NCBI GenBank assembly: GCA_002869265.1 | Contig: PKTH01000011.1 | Coordinates: 74,843-116,516, forward strand | Direction of reading: 5' to 3' | Origin: Candidatus Parcubacteria bacterium | Lineage (GTDB): Bacteria; Patescibacteriota; Patescibacteriia; Patescibacteriales; BM507 | DNA length: 41,674 nucleotides | Shown here: piece by piece, positions 9,155 through 15,881 of the stretch | How the letters are laid out: each line of letters begins with the position of its first letter | How positions within the stretch are numbered: position 1 is the first letter of the stretch | Translations under genes and position numbers: made by a program | The notes under the pieces: generated by a model | What the model was told of the DNA's origin: nothing | Seen by the model: the letters and a program-made list of their open reading frames with translations, nothing else | Databases searched by the model: none

Positions 9155-10246
9155 TCACGATTCCTGGAATACCAAATTGGTTTTCTTTTCAATCTTTAAA
9201 ATTTTTGCAATCATTGAAAGGCCCCATAGGAACATAAAGGTCCCGTGGATATCTGGCTCATTTTTAGCTTTAGTGATGATGGTTCCATAATAATAAAACC
9301 CGGATTTATTTAGATGAAATGAGAATCCACCTTTCTTCTGATGATAATAGTTTTTGTATATTTTTATTCTGTCGGATGCAAAACGTCTAATTTCATCTTG
9401 TCTGTAGTTTCCTTCAACTACTTCATTGGCTTTGTAAATGTTATATATAACGTTGAAATTATCACATGCTTGACTGTCGTTTTTTGCCTTAAGGCAGCCG
9501 TCAATAATTTTTTTTGGGGATTGAAATGATTTATATCCGGCAAAAGTTAAACCTCGTATTATTTTCATAGCCCCGTTTATTTTCTGCTGTGTAGAAGGTT
9601 TCCCTGTATACCAAAACCCATCATTCTTTTGAATGTTATTAACCCAGTTTATTGCATAGTCTATAAGTTGTCTTTTATTTTTTAAATCAGAATTATTTAG
9701 GAAGAAACATAGGTGAGCAAAATGACTTCCTGCTCCCCATGGTTTGGACCAGTCAAGATTATTGAGATATTTAGAGATTTCTTGAAAATTGTTGGGAACA
9801 ATTTTTTCTGGAGAACTGATATGGACATTTAATAGCTTAAGAGTAGAAATAGCTTGTTTCGTTTCAGCAATTTTTGTTTTTTTATTGAAAAAATTTGCAA
9901 GATCTCTATTTTTTATAGCGGAAAGCTTTTTTCTTAGAAATGATTTTCTCAATAAATTATTATCGTAAAACATGCCGTTTTTGTCTTTAAAGTTAAGGAT
10001 AAAATTAGACAATATTTTTTTATCGGTTGTAGAATAGTTATTTAAGACACCTAAAGTATATAATAGCTTTACTGCGAAAACTGTATTTCCGAGTCCCCAT
10101 TTCTTTTTATCAGAAAGAATATCTCCGGATAAAGAATACTTATAGAAACCGGGAGTTAGTTCAGATTTTAGCTCATTAAGAAAAACAGGTACTTCCTTTT
10201 GGAGATTAAAAATCCATTCTATTTCTTTATTGTTTGTGGAATTCAT
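9155..10246 (-). CDS. Unknown protein, probable alpha/alpha-toroid (terpenoid-cyclase-like) fold
   Basis: A 363-residue protein that I do not recognise. It seems built of repeated helical hairpins with glycine/aromatic turns: KWGLGNTVFAVKLLYTLG, WSKPWGAGSHFAHLCFFL, NDGFWYTG, INGAMKIIRGLTFAG, GGFSF and DIHGTFMFLWGLSMIAKIL. That pattern is typical of (alpha/alpha)6 barrels such as terpenoid-cyclase/prenyltransferase-like proteins, polysaccharide lyases and glucuronyl epimerases. No signal peptide is visible. It overlaps the deacetylase gene by 20 bases and ends the minus-strand block. A polymer-modifying role such as epimerase or lyase is possible but not shown. Confidence 0.7.
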   Translation of the reverse strand: MNSTNNKEIEWIFNLQKEVPVFLNELKSELTPGFYKYSLSGDILSDKKKWGLGNTVFAVKLLYTLGVLNNYSTTDKKILSNFILNFKDKNGMFYDNNLLRKSFLRKKLSAIKNRDLANFFNKKTKIAETKQAISTLKLLNVHISSPEKIVPNNFQEISKYLNNLDWSKPWGAGSHFAHLCFFLNNSDLKNKRQLIDYAINWVNNIQKNDGFWYTGKPSTQQKINGAMKIIRGLTFAGYKSFQSPKKIIDGCLKAKNDSQACDNFNVIYNIYKANEVVEGNYRQDEIRRFASDRIKIYKNYYHQKKGGFSFHLNKSGFYYYGTIITKAKNEPDIHGTFMFLWGLSMIAKILKIEKKTNLVFQES

Positions 10247-11156
10247 TTATTTTGATTGAGTTATAATCTTTTTCATTAATGTATCTAAATATTTCTTCTA
10301 GAAAGTAATAGAGATATTCTATCTCCTCTTTAGTTTTGAAGTAAGAGTTTGTTTTATGGTCTAACTCATTAGAATGTAGAAACATGACAAGAGTGTCATT
10401 TTTGTGTTTTTCGATCATTTGGATAACTTGTTGGGGTGTGATATCAGTAGCCGGTCTAAGCCATATCGGCTTTGAAATTAAATTTACAACTTTCCTTAGA
10501 TATATATTCTTGGAAAAGGAATTGAGAATATTTCTGAGGCCCGAAGAAAAGATTGTAACCGGTAATTCAAGAATTGAGTTTTCTTTATCTCTAGTAATCA
10601 AACCATTTTTGTCGACATAGAAGGCTTTTTCTGAATAGCTCGTGAAGTCAGGACCAATTTTATTTTGCCCAACAAAACTTCTAAAATCTGCCTTTGCAGC
10701 TATTGAGCTATCATATCTGAAGCCCTCATTAACTAATAACTCAAAATCGTTGTTGATATCAATCCCAAATCGACCAGCTCTAAATGATAATGGATATTCT
10801 CCAGTAATATTTTTAATCGCATCTTTTAAAAATGATATCTTTTCTTTCTTAACTTCCTCGTTATATTCATACATGAATGGCCTTGTGTTTTTAAGGTCAT
10901 TTGATTGGAAAGGAGGGTTTGCCCATGAGTGCAGATGAGCAGCAATTTCAACTTTGTCTATAGAGCAGTTATTGTAAAAATCAATAAAGTGATTATTTTT
11001 TAATGCTCCATAAGTAGTGAAATAAGTTTGCTTTATAGCAAATTTATTACAAAAATTGTGAAATCTATTCAACTGTTTTAAGTTGCTGTATTCAAAGGAA
11101 TTTTTGTTTTTTAATCTATCCTCTTCAGTATCAATTGTTAATATAAAATGATTCAT
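10227..11156 (-). CDS. NodB-like polysaccharide deacetylase (CE4-related)
   Basis: A 309-residue protein with the motifs of the polysaccharide deacetylase fold: FILTIDTEED near the N terminus (Asp9, the metal/base region), AAHLHSW with His74 and His76 in the place of the metal-binding histidines, FRAGRFG at about 125-131, and a late LVMFLHSNEL. It would remove acetyl from an N-acetylated sugar. No signal peptide is visible, so a cytoplasmic lipid-linked or nucleotide-linked substrate is likely. ATG 11156 is preferred over TTG 11162 because it forms a four-base ATGA overlap with the sulfotransferase stop, implying translational coupling. Confidence 0.8.
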   Translation of the reverse strand: MNHFILTIDTEEDRLKNKNSFEYSNLKQLNRFHNFCNKFAIKQTYFTTYGALKNNHFIDFYNNCSIDKVEIAAHLHSWANPPFQSNDLKNTRPFMYEYNEEVKKEKISFLKDAIKNITGEYPLSFRAGRFGIDINNDFELLVNEGFRYDSSIAAKADFRSFVGQNKIGPDFTSYSEKAFYVDKNGLITRDKENSILELPVTIFSSGLRNILNSFSKNIYLRKVVNLISKPIWLRPATDITPQQVIQMIEKHKNDTLVMFLHSNELDHKTNSYFKTKEEIEYLYYFLEEIFRYINEKDYNSIKINEFHKQ

Positions 11157-11938
11157 GTCCAAATATTTGTTTTATTTAGAAAGTTAAATAGTTTTTCATT
11201 CTCTGGATGAAAGTAATTATCAAGATACTCCTTATCCTCTTTTTTTAGCTTTTTTGATTTGACTTTAGTGATTTTAACAAAATTTCTATAAAGTGTCGAA
11301 GGGAGAATCCTTTCGAATTTATTTATAATATTATCATTGAAATTTTTCCCAAACATTCTGTGAAATTCCTTTGAAGCATTTCTTTTTCTATTTTCAACAT
11401 CTATTATCCTGATATCTAGAAAAGTGAATATTTCGGCAAAGCAATCTTTGGGTTTGTTTTTTATGTCGTCAAATAAAATTATTTTAATATTGTTTTTAGC
11501 GAAATATTTTAAATAATTATCAAGGAGATTCTTGTATTTACCCATTTCTAGAATGTCGGGAAACTGTTTTGTTGTGTCTAGGAATGATTTTTCTTTTGAT
11601 ATAACACCAAGCTTTATCCAATTAGTGTAGTGTGAGTAGGCTCTTTCGCTGGGGTTTCTTAAAACGCATATTAGTTTGGTTTTTTCTCCTAAGGTATTAA
11701 AAATGTTTTTCGGTGCACTAGTGTCGAAAAGGTAGTTTGCGGTTTTTTCACCAACGATTTTTTTCTCGCAGTTAACAAAATATTTCTCGTACCATTTAGT
11801 CCCCTTATAAAAATTTCTGTCAAAATAATGAACCTCCCTTGATTTGGCCATGCAAATTTCGGGGTGTTTTTTTAGTGTATAGTAGAGAGTGTCTGTTGCT
11901 GCTCTAGCGGTGCCAATAATTAAAAAGTTTGGTAACAT
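11153..11938 (-). CDS. Sulfotransferase 2, heparan-sulfate-sulfotransferase-like
   Basis: A 261-residue PAPS-dependent sulfotransferase. The PSB loop is IIGTARAATDTLYYTL (residues 7-22), with Arg12 where the family usually has Lys. It is followed by KSREVHYFD (32-40), the counterpart of the KEPHFFD-type segment of heparan/N-deacetylase-sulfotransferases, then VGEKTANYLF, and the 3'-phosphate motif LRNPSERAYSHY (Arg94, Ser102). ATG 11938 is chosen because it puts the PSB loop close to the N terminus; ATG 11986 would add 16 residues. It overlaps the glycosyltransferase upstream by 35 bases and the deacetylase by four. Confidence 0.82.
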   Translation of the reverse strand: MLPNFLIIGTARAATDTLYYTLKKHPEICMAKSREVHYFDRNFYKGTKWYEKYFVNCEKKIVGEKTANYLFDTSAPKNIFNTLGEKTKLICVLRNPSERAYSHYTNWIKLGVISKEKSFLDTTKQFPDILEMGKYKNLLDNYLKYFAKNNIKIILFDDIKNKPKDCFAEIFTFLDIRIIDVENRKRNASKEFHRMFGKNFNDNIINKFERILPSTLYRNFVKITKVKSKKLKKEDKEYLDNYFHPENEKLFNFLNKTNIWT

Positions 11939-12923
11939 AGCCTTTAATTTTTGTATATATTTTGTAGATTTCAATTTGTATAGCAAAAAAAATAAATTTG
12001 TAAGTTTCGACCTCCTTGTTATTTTTATTGTTTATCATGAAATGATAATAGTCATTGCTCGCAGATTCAATTTTGAAAATAGGTAGATTATCTTTATATT
12101 CATTTCGTTGACTTGAAACCTTTTCTAATTTTTCTATTACGTCATCAGATGAATCAAAAACTTCACCACCTTTTTGAATGAGCTCTGGGTGCCCTCCGCT
12201 ATTTTTTACAACAGCTGGTAATCCTGAGCATATAGCCTCAATTAAGGAGTTTGAGCACGAATCATCAATACTAGCAGTTATAAAAATATCATTCTTTTTG
12301 AGTTCTCTAGATAAATTTATACTATCTAATGCCTTGATGTGTTTAATGTTGTTGAATTTTAATGGTGAATTACCAACGAAAGTCATCTCGTACTTCTGGA
12401 AATCTAGTTTATTGTCAAGGTATTCATAGATATCAAAACCCTTACTGTAGTAGTTTCCGGACCAACTCGTCGCAATTATTTTTATCTTTTTTGAATCATT
12501 ATTTTCCTTATCTGGTGAAAATATTTTTGGGTTAGGTGCATTATAAATTACAGTGTTTGAGTTTTTGCATAGCTTAACATTGTTCATTTCATTTCTAGTC
12601 CAATATGATTGAAAAATACAATTGCAATTTGTAATATTTGCGAAATGGATTATTGCACTGTCTATAAACTTATTTTTAACTCTAAAAAAAACGGGGCCAT
12701 CAATTCTTAAAAAGACCGGACACCCTTTTTTTCTAAGAGTGTATGCCTTTAGGTAATAATCTAAAAAAGTTTTTTTGTCACAATTCACTAGAAAAAGGTC
12801 AGCATATTTGGGGTTGTCTTCATAAAGATTTTTATGTTCAAGGTTGTCTTTTAAGGCTTTTAAAAACTGATTACCGCCACCCCAAGCTCCTTTTTTGAAG
12901 TTGTATAAAATGTTTACTTTCAT
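11904..12923 (-). CDS. Glycosyltransferase, GT4-like
   Basis: A 339-residue protein. The N terminus has the glycine loop KKGAWGGGNQFLKAL. The donor domain carries KIKIIATSWSGNYYSKGFD, then DIFITASIDDSCSNSLIEAI and CSGLPAVVKNSGGHPELI, where Glu of IEAI is in the GT4 signature position. The C terminus ends in a hydrophobic/basic stretch (YKFIFFAIQIEIYKIY) that may associate with the membrane. It sits two bases downstream of the previous glycosyltransferase gene and overlaps the sulfotransferase. Substrates are unknown. Confidence 0.8.
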   Translation of the reverse strand: MKVNILYNFKKGAWGGGNQFLKALKDNLEHKNLYEDNPKYADLFLVNCDKKTFLDYYLKAYTLRKKGCPVFLRIDGPVFFRVKNKFIDSAIIHFANITNCNCIFQSYWTRNEMNNVKLCKNSNTVIYNAPNPKIFSPDKENNDSKKIKIIATSWSGNYYSKGFDIYEYLDNKLDFQKYEMTFVGNSPLKFNNIKHIKALDSINLSRELKKNDIFITASIDDSCSNSLIEAICSGLPAVVKNSGGHPELIQKGGEVFDSSDDVIEKLEKVSSQRNEYKDNLPIFKIESASNDYYHFMINNKNNKEVETYKFIFFAIQIEIYKIYTKIKGYVTKLFNYWHR

Positions 12924-12925
12924 AA

Positions 12926-13939
12926 TTAAATTGTATTGAATATTTTTGAATACATTTTTTTATAATTAGTTTCGTTGAAAAAAGAAACTGATTTATCATA
13001 GTTTTTTTCTACAGACTTTAAAGCACTCGTAACAAGTGTTGATAAATGGAGTGTGCTATTTAATTTTTGTAAATCGATTATTTGAGATTTTTCCAAAAAG
13101 TCCCTAGCTAGTCCGACATCAGTTGATATTATGGGAGTTTTTGTTAAGCTAGCTTCAATAATTGCCTTTGGGCCACCTTCACTTTTTGAAGAAACTACAT
13201 ATAAATCTAGCATATTGTAAACTTTATTGATCATTTTTTCAGATAAGTTGTTTACAGTTATATCGTCCTTTTTTTCATTAATTAATTTTTCGTTCCCGAT
13301 GTAAAGATAGGGAATGTTTTCTTTTCGGCATCTCTCGATTAAGTAATGTCTTCTGGGACCAGCTAAAACCAGAAGTTTATTTTCTTTGGGTATTTTTTTA
13401 AATATTTCAAAAAGAAGATCCGGATTTTTTTGCCACTTTGGTTTTAGAAGGTTGTTCCCAGTTGAATCTCTCTGGATAGATCCAATTAAAAATTTATTTT
13501 TAATTTTTTCAAACTCAACCCCAAATTCATTAATAATTTCTTTTTTGCTAGTTTTAATTTTATAAAATGTTTTTGGGTTTACAAAAAATGGTATCTGAAT
13601 AAATTTCACGTTTTCTTGTTTAAAATATTTAGAAATTTTTGAGTTAGGGGAGATCCAAATATCGACCACATTTCTTAATTTTTTAAACTTTTCTGGGTAT
13701 TCTCTGATATCGTTACTTGAGACAGCTATTATTTTTTTAAGAAAAAAATACTTAAGAGCTTTTACTGCAAAAAAATGATAGAAAATTACGTCATACCAAA
13801 CAAAAAACATGTAACTAGAAAATATGCAGCTAGCGGTTTTACTAACTTTATCAATTTGTGAAATAAAATAAGAGATATTTTTTCTATCTTTATCAATTGA
13901 CCAGTTCATATTATCTTTGCCTATAACTTTTACTCTCAT
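12926..13939 (-). CDS. Glycosyltransferase, GT4-like
   Basis: A 337-residue protein. Its N-terminal domain is divergent, but the GT-B linker and donor regions are clear: WISPNSKISKYFKQE, KLLVLAGPRRHYLIE, and DLYVVSSKSEGGPKAIIEAS with LTKTPIISTDVG, a GT4 E-x7-E motif. It starts two bases after the stop of the HTH gene, so the regulator and this biosynthetic gene share a transcript. The donor and acceptor are not evident. Confidence 0.82.
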   Translation of the reverse strand: MRVKVIGKDNMNWSIDKDRKNISYFISQIDKVSKTASCIFSSYMFFVWYDVIFYHFFAVKALKYFFLKKIIAVSSNDIREYPEKFKKLRNVVDIWISPNSKISKYFKQENVKFIQIPFFVNPKTFYKIKTSKKEIINEFGVEFEKIKNKFLIGSIQRDSTGNNLLKPKWQKNPDLLFEIFKKIPKENKLLVLAGPRRHYLIERCRKENIPYLYIGNEKLINEKKDDITVNNLSEKMINKVYNMLDLYVVSSKSEGGPKAIIEASLTKTPIISTDVGLARDFLEKSQIIDLQKLNSTLHLSTLVTSALKSVEKNYDKSVSFFNETNYKKMYSKIFNTI

Positions 13940-13941
13940 TC

Positions 13942-14190
13942 TTACCAGTTTTTAATTTTTTTAACAGCTCGCCCCTTCACCTCAAGGTATCTTTTTGTCG
14001 CTTTTCTTTCTACTTCCGGGGAGATGAGTTTTAAGATTTCTTTTCCTAAAATTCTATATTGTTTCCCCACCTTGTTTGCTCTAAGAACGCCCTTTTTTAA
14101 AAGGCGTTTTATTGTGCTTTCGCTAATTCTTAAAATATCTTTAGCTTCGGCTGTGGTGTAAACAGCATTGGGCTTGATTTCCTTTGACAT
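13942..14190 (-). CDS. Small HTH protein, excisionase/MerR-like DNA-binding family
   Basis: An 82-residue basic protein with one winged-helix/MerR-like DNA-binding domain of the excisionase (HTH_17) type: VYTTAEAKDILRISESTIKR, then LLKKGVLRANKVGKQYRILG, where the last part is the wing. ATG 14190 is preferred over 14223 because the domain then begins near the N terminus and the predicted transcription start (about 14207) lies downstream of 14223. It is the first gene of the minus-strand glycan block. Three GTRTCA repeats tile its own promoter, suggesting autoregulation of the block. No integrase is nearby, so a phage excisionase role is unlikely. Confidence 0.8.
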   Translation of the reverse strand: MSKEIKPNAVYTTAEAKDILRISESTIKRLLKKGVLRANKVGKQYRILGKEILKLISPEVERKATKRYLEVKGRAVKKIKNW

Positions 14191-14213
14191 TACATAATTT
14201 ATTAATATTTTTA

Positions 14214-14243
14214 ATTGTATCACTAGGTATCATTGGGTGTCAA
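14214..14243 (-). promoter_or_regulatory. Promoter of the HTH-glycosyltransferase-sulfotransferase block, with operator repeats
   Basis: Read on the minus strand: TTGACA (14243-14238), an 18-base spacer and TACAAT (14219-14214), with an extended TGA just before the -10. On the plus strand, three direct repeats GTATCA, GTATCA and GTGTCA begin at 14217, 14227 and 14237. They are exactly 10 bases apart, so on one face of the helix, and they cover the -10, the spacer and the -35. This is a likely operator for the small HTH protein. Confidence 0.65.
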
Positions 14244-14251
14244 TAATATTC

Positions 14252-14279
14252 TGTACATTTTTTTAAAATATGATATTAT
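14252..14279 (+). promoter_or_regulatory. Probable promoter of the cysD operon
   Basis: TGTACA (14252-14257), a 16-base spacer and TATTAT (14274-14279), with TGA directly before the -10 (extended -10). The expected start site is about 14286, next to the ATG at 14287, so the transcript may be leaderless. It is divergent from, and eight bases away from, the operator-bearing promoter of the HTH gene. Confidence 0.5.
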
Positions 14280-14286
14280 TATTTTG

Positions 14287-15201
14287 ATGAATAAAAATAA
14301 TAATTTCAGTTTAACACATTTAGAAAGGCTCGAGTCTGAGGCTATTTTTATTATACGGGAGGCAGTGGCTGAGTTTGGGAAACCTGTGATGCTTTACTCT
14401 ATTGGTAAAGACTCTTCGGTTCTTTTGCATTTGGCGAAAAAGGCTTTTGCTCCTGGGCGGATTCCTTTTCCGGTTTTGCATGTTGATACTGGTTTTAAGT
14501 TTTCTGAGATGATTGATTTTCGCGAGAAAATGCGAGAGAAATTTGATCTAGATATGATAGTTGAGAAGAACATGAGCAAGGAAGCTCAGAGTTTTGGTCC
14601 AGAGGATGCACATAGTGAGGAATATATATTTCATAAAAAAACAACTCCATTACTCAAGGCTCTTGAGGAAAATGAGTTTGATGCTGCTTTTGGTGGAGCT
14701 CGTCGTGATGAGGAAAAGTCTCGGGCTAAGGAAAGAATATTTTCACACAGAAACGTAGATGGAGTATGGGACCCGAAGAACCAAAGGCCAGAGCTCTGGA
14801 ATGTATATAATTCCCGAATAAAAAAAGGGGAGTCGATGAGAGTTTTTCCAATAAGTAATTGGACTGAGTTTGATATCTGGGAATATATAAAAAGAGAGAA
14901 TATTGAAATAGTCCCCCTCTACTTTGCTCAGAAGACTAAACTTCTAGATAGGAATGGTGTCTTGGTTCGGGTGGATGAATATAATGTGCCAAAGGAGGGT
15001 GAAAAGATAATAGAAGAGATGGCACGATTTAGAACTCTCGGTTGCTCACCATCTACGGGGGCTGTTCTGTCGGAAGCGACCACTCTGGATGAGATAATAG
15101 AAGAACTAAGACAGTCAACAATATCTGAAAGAGGAACCAGAGCGATTGATAATAACAAAGACTCTTCGATGGAAGACAAGAAACGCGAGGGTTATTTTTA
15201 A
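14287..15201 (+). CDS. cysD: Sulfate adenylyltransferase subunit 2 (CysD)
   Basis: A 304-residue PP-loop ATP-pyrophosphatase that makes adenylyl sulfate (APS) from ATP and sulfate, driven by the GTPase CysN. The PP-loop is [13 protein letters not shown] (residues 37-49). Other family hallmarks are [45 protein letters not shown] and GCSPSTGAV. Length matches E. coli CysD (302). ATG 14287 is chosen over 14233 because the family starts with a short stretch before LTHLERLE and the 14233 start would precede the promoter. It is the first gene of the sulfate-activation operon. A 12-base inverted repeat spans its stop codon. Confidence 0.95.
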   Translation: MNKNNNFSLTHLERLESEAIFIIREAVAEFGKPVMLYSIGKDSSVLLHLAKKAFAPGRIPFPVLHVDTGFKFSEMIDFREKMREKFDLDMIVEKNMSKEAQSFGPEDAHSEEYIFHKKTTPLLKALEENEFDAAFGGARRDEEKSRAKERIFSHRNVDGVWDPKNQRPELWNVYNSRIKKGESMRVFPISNWTEFDIWEYIKRENIEIVPLYFAQKTKLLDRNGVLVRVDEYNVPKEGEKIIEEMARFRTLGCSPSTGAVLSEATTLDEIIEELRQSTISERGTRAIDNNKDSSMEDKKREGYF

Positions 15202-15217
15202 CGTAGTTAAAAATAAC
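15191..15217. repeat. 12-base perfect inverted repeat across the cysD stop
   Basis: GTTATTTTTAAC (15191-15202) and GTTAAAAATAAC (15206-15217) are separated by three bases and include the cysD TAA. The stem is AT-rich with no following T-run, so it is not a standard terminator. It may be an mRNA-stabilising or processing hairpin. Confidence 0.6.
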
Positions 15218-15218
15218 T

Positions 15219-15246
15219 GTAGAAAGTGCAAAGCTGAAAGTAGAAT
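15219..15246. repeat. AGAAAGT-type short repeat, left flank of the four-helix-bundle gene
   Basis: A low-complexity stretch (GTAGAAAGTGCAAAGCTGAA and onward) resembles the stretch at 15848-15878 (GTAGAAAGTGAGAAAGTAGA and onward). Together they bracket the broken four-helix-bundle gene and DUF2061. From memory, such strings often border this gene type in CPR genomes. Confidence 0.4.
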
Positions 15247-15299
15247 GTTTTTTAAAGAAATGAAAAGTATTATAAATAAAGTAAAAAGCTATAAAATAG

Positions 15300-15644
15300 A
15301 TGAAAATAGAAAAGTTTGAAGACATATTGTCTTGGAAAAAAGGAAAAAATATGGCAGTAGATATTTATAGAACCTTTTCTAATCATAAAGATTTTGGTTT
15401 TAAGGACCAGATACAAAGAGCGGCAGTGAGTATTTCTAATAATATTGCAGAAGGATTTTAGAGGCAAAGTAATAAGGAATTCAAGCACTTTTTATATATT
15501 GCCAAAGGCTCTTGTGGAGAAGTTAGATCAATGTTGAACATAGCCCTTGATTTAAAATACATTAACAGTAATGAATATAAAAAATATCATGATGAATGTT
15601 TTAATATATCAAGACTGATATCGGGATTAATAAAAAGTTTATGA
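15300..15644 (+). pseudogene. Four-helix-bundle protein (23S rRNA IVS-encoded type), broken by an in-frame TAG
   Basis: The frame reads a typical S23/IVP four-helix-bundle protein of 114 codons. It starts KIEKFEDILSWKKGKNMAVD, continues FKDQIQRAAVSISNNIAEGF, then meets TAG at 15459-15461, then RQSNKEFKHFLYIAKGSCGE. Family members normally have Glu at the TAG position (NIAEGFERQS), so one G-to-T change (GAG to TAG) would explain it. The rest of the frame is intact, and its TGA overlaps the ATG of DUF2061 in an ATGA junction. The family was first found in 23S rRNA intervening sequences; its function is unknown. It could also be a sequencing error or a read-through gene. Confidence 0.75.
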
Positions 15645-15874
15645 TGGATAAAAACACTAGAAGTATAGTAAAATCAATTACTTGGAGGTTATCGGCTACT
15701 TTGGCTACTATTATTTTGGTTTATGTTGTTACGAGAGATATTAAAGCTTCTTTGGGGATTGGTTTGATTGAGGTGTTTTTGAAATTATTTTTATATTATT
15801 TACACGAAAGGGTTTGGAATAAAATTAAATGGGGAAGAAAAGTATTAGTAGAAAGTGAGAAAGTAGAAAGTTAA
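15641..15874 (+). CDS. DUF2061 small membrane protein
   Basis: A 77-residue protein of the DUF2061 family: RSIVKSITWRLSATLATIIL, then VTRDIKASLGIGLIEVFLK and LFLYYLHERVWNKIKWG. It has two predicted membrane spans around residues 14-30 and 37-54. The function is not established. It lies between cysD and cysNC; I recall this family often accompanies sulfate-activation genes, which would suggest a link to sulfate handling, but I have not checked this. Its C-terminal residues (ESEKVES) are encoded by the AGAAAGT-type repeat. Confidence 0.88.
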   Translation: MMDKNTRSIVKSITWRLSATLATIILVYVVTRDIKASLGIGLIEVFLKLFLYYLHERVWNKIKWGRKVLVESEKVES

Positions 15875-15878
15875 AAGT
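15848..15878. repeat. AGAAAGT-type short repeat, right flank
   Basis: Several imperfect copies of AGAAAGT end DUF2061 and run up to the cysNC start. They are the counterpart of the stretch at 15219-15246. Confidence 0.4.
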
Positions 15879-15881
15879 TTT

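Noticed and set aside
13942-14190. HTH protein as a phage excisionase with attachment sites nearby
   Set aside because: No integrase, recombinase or att-like repeat is visible, and it leads a glycan operon, so a transcription regulator fits better.
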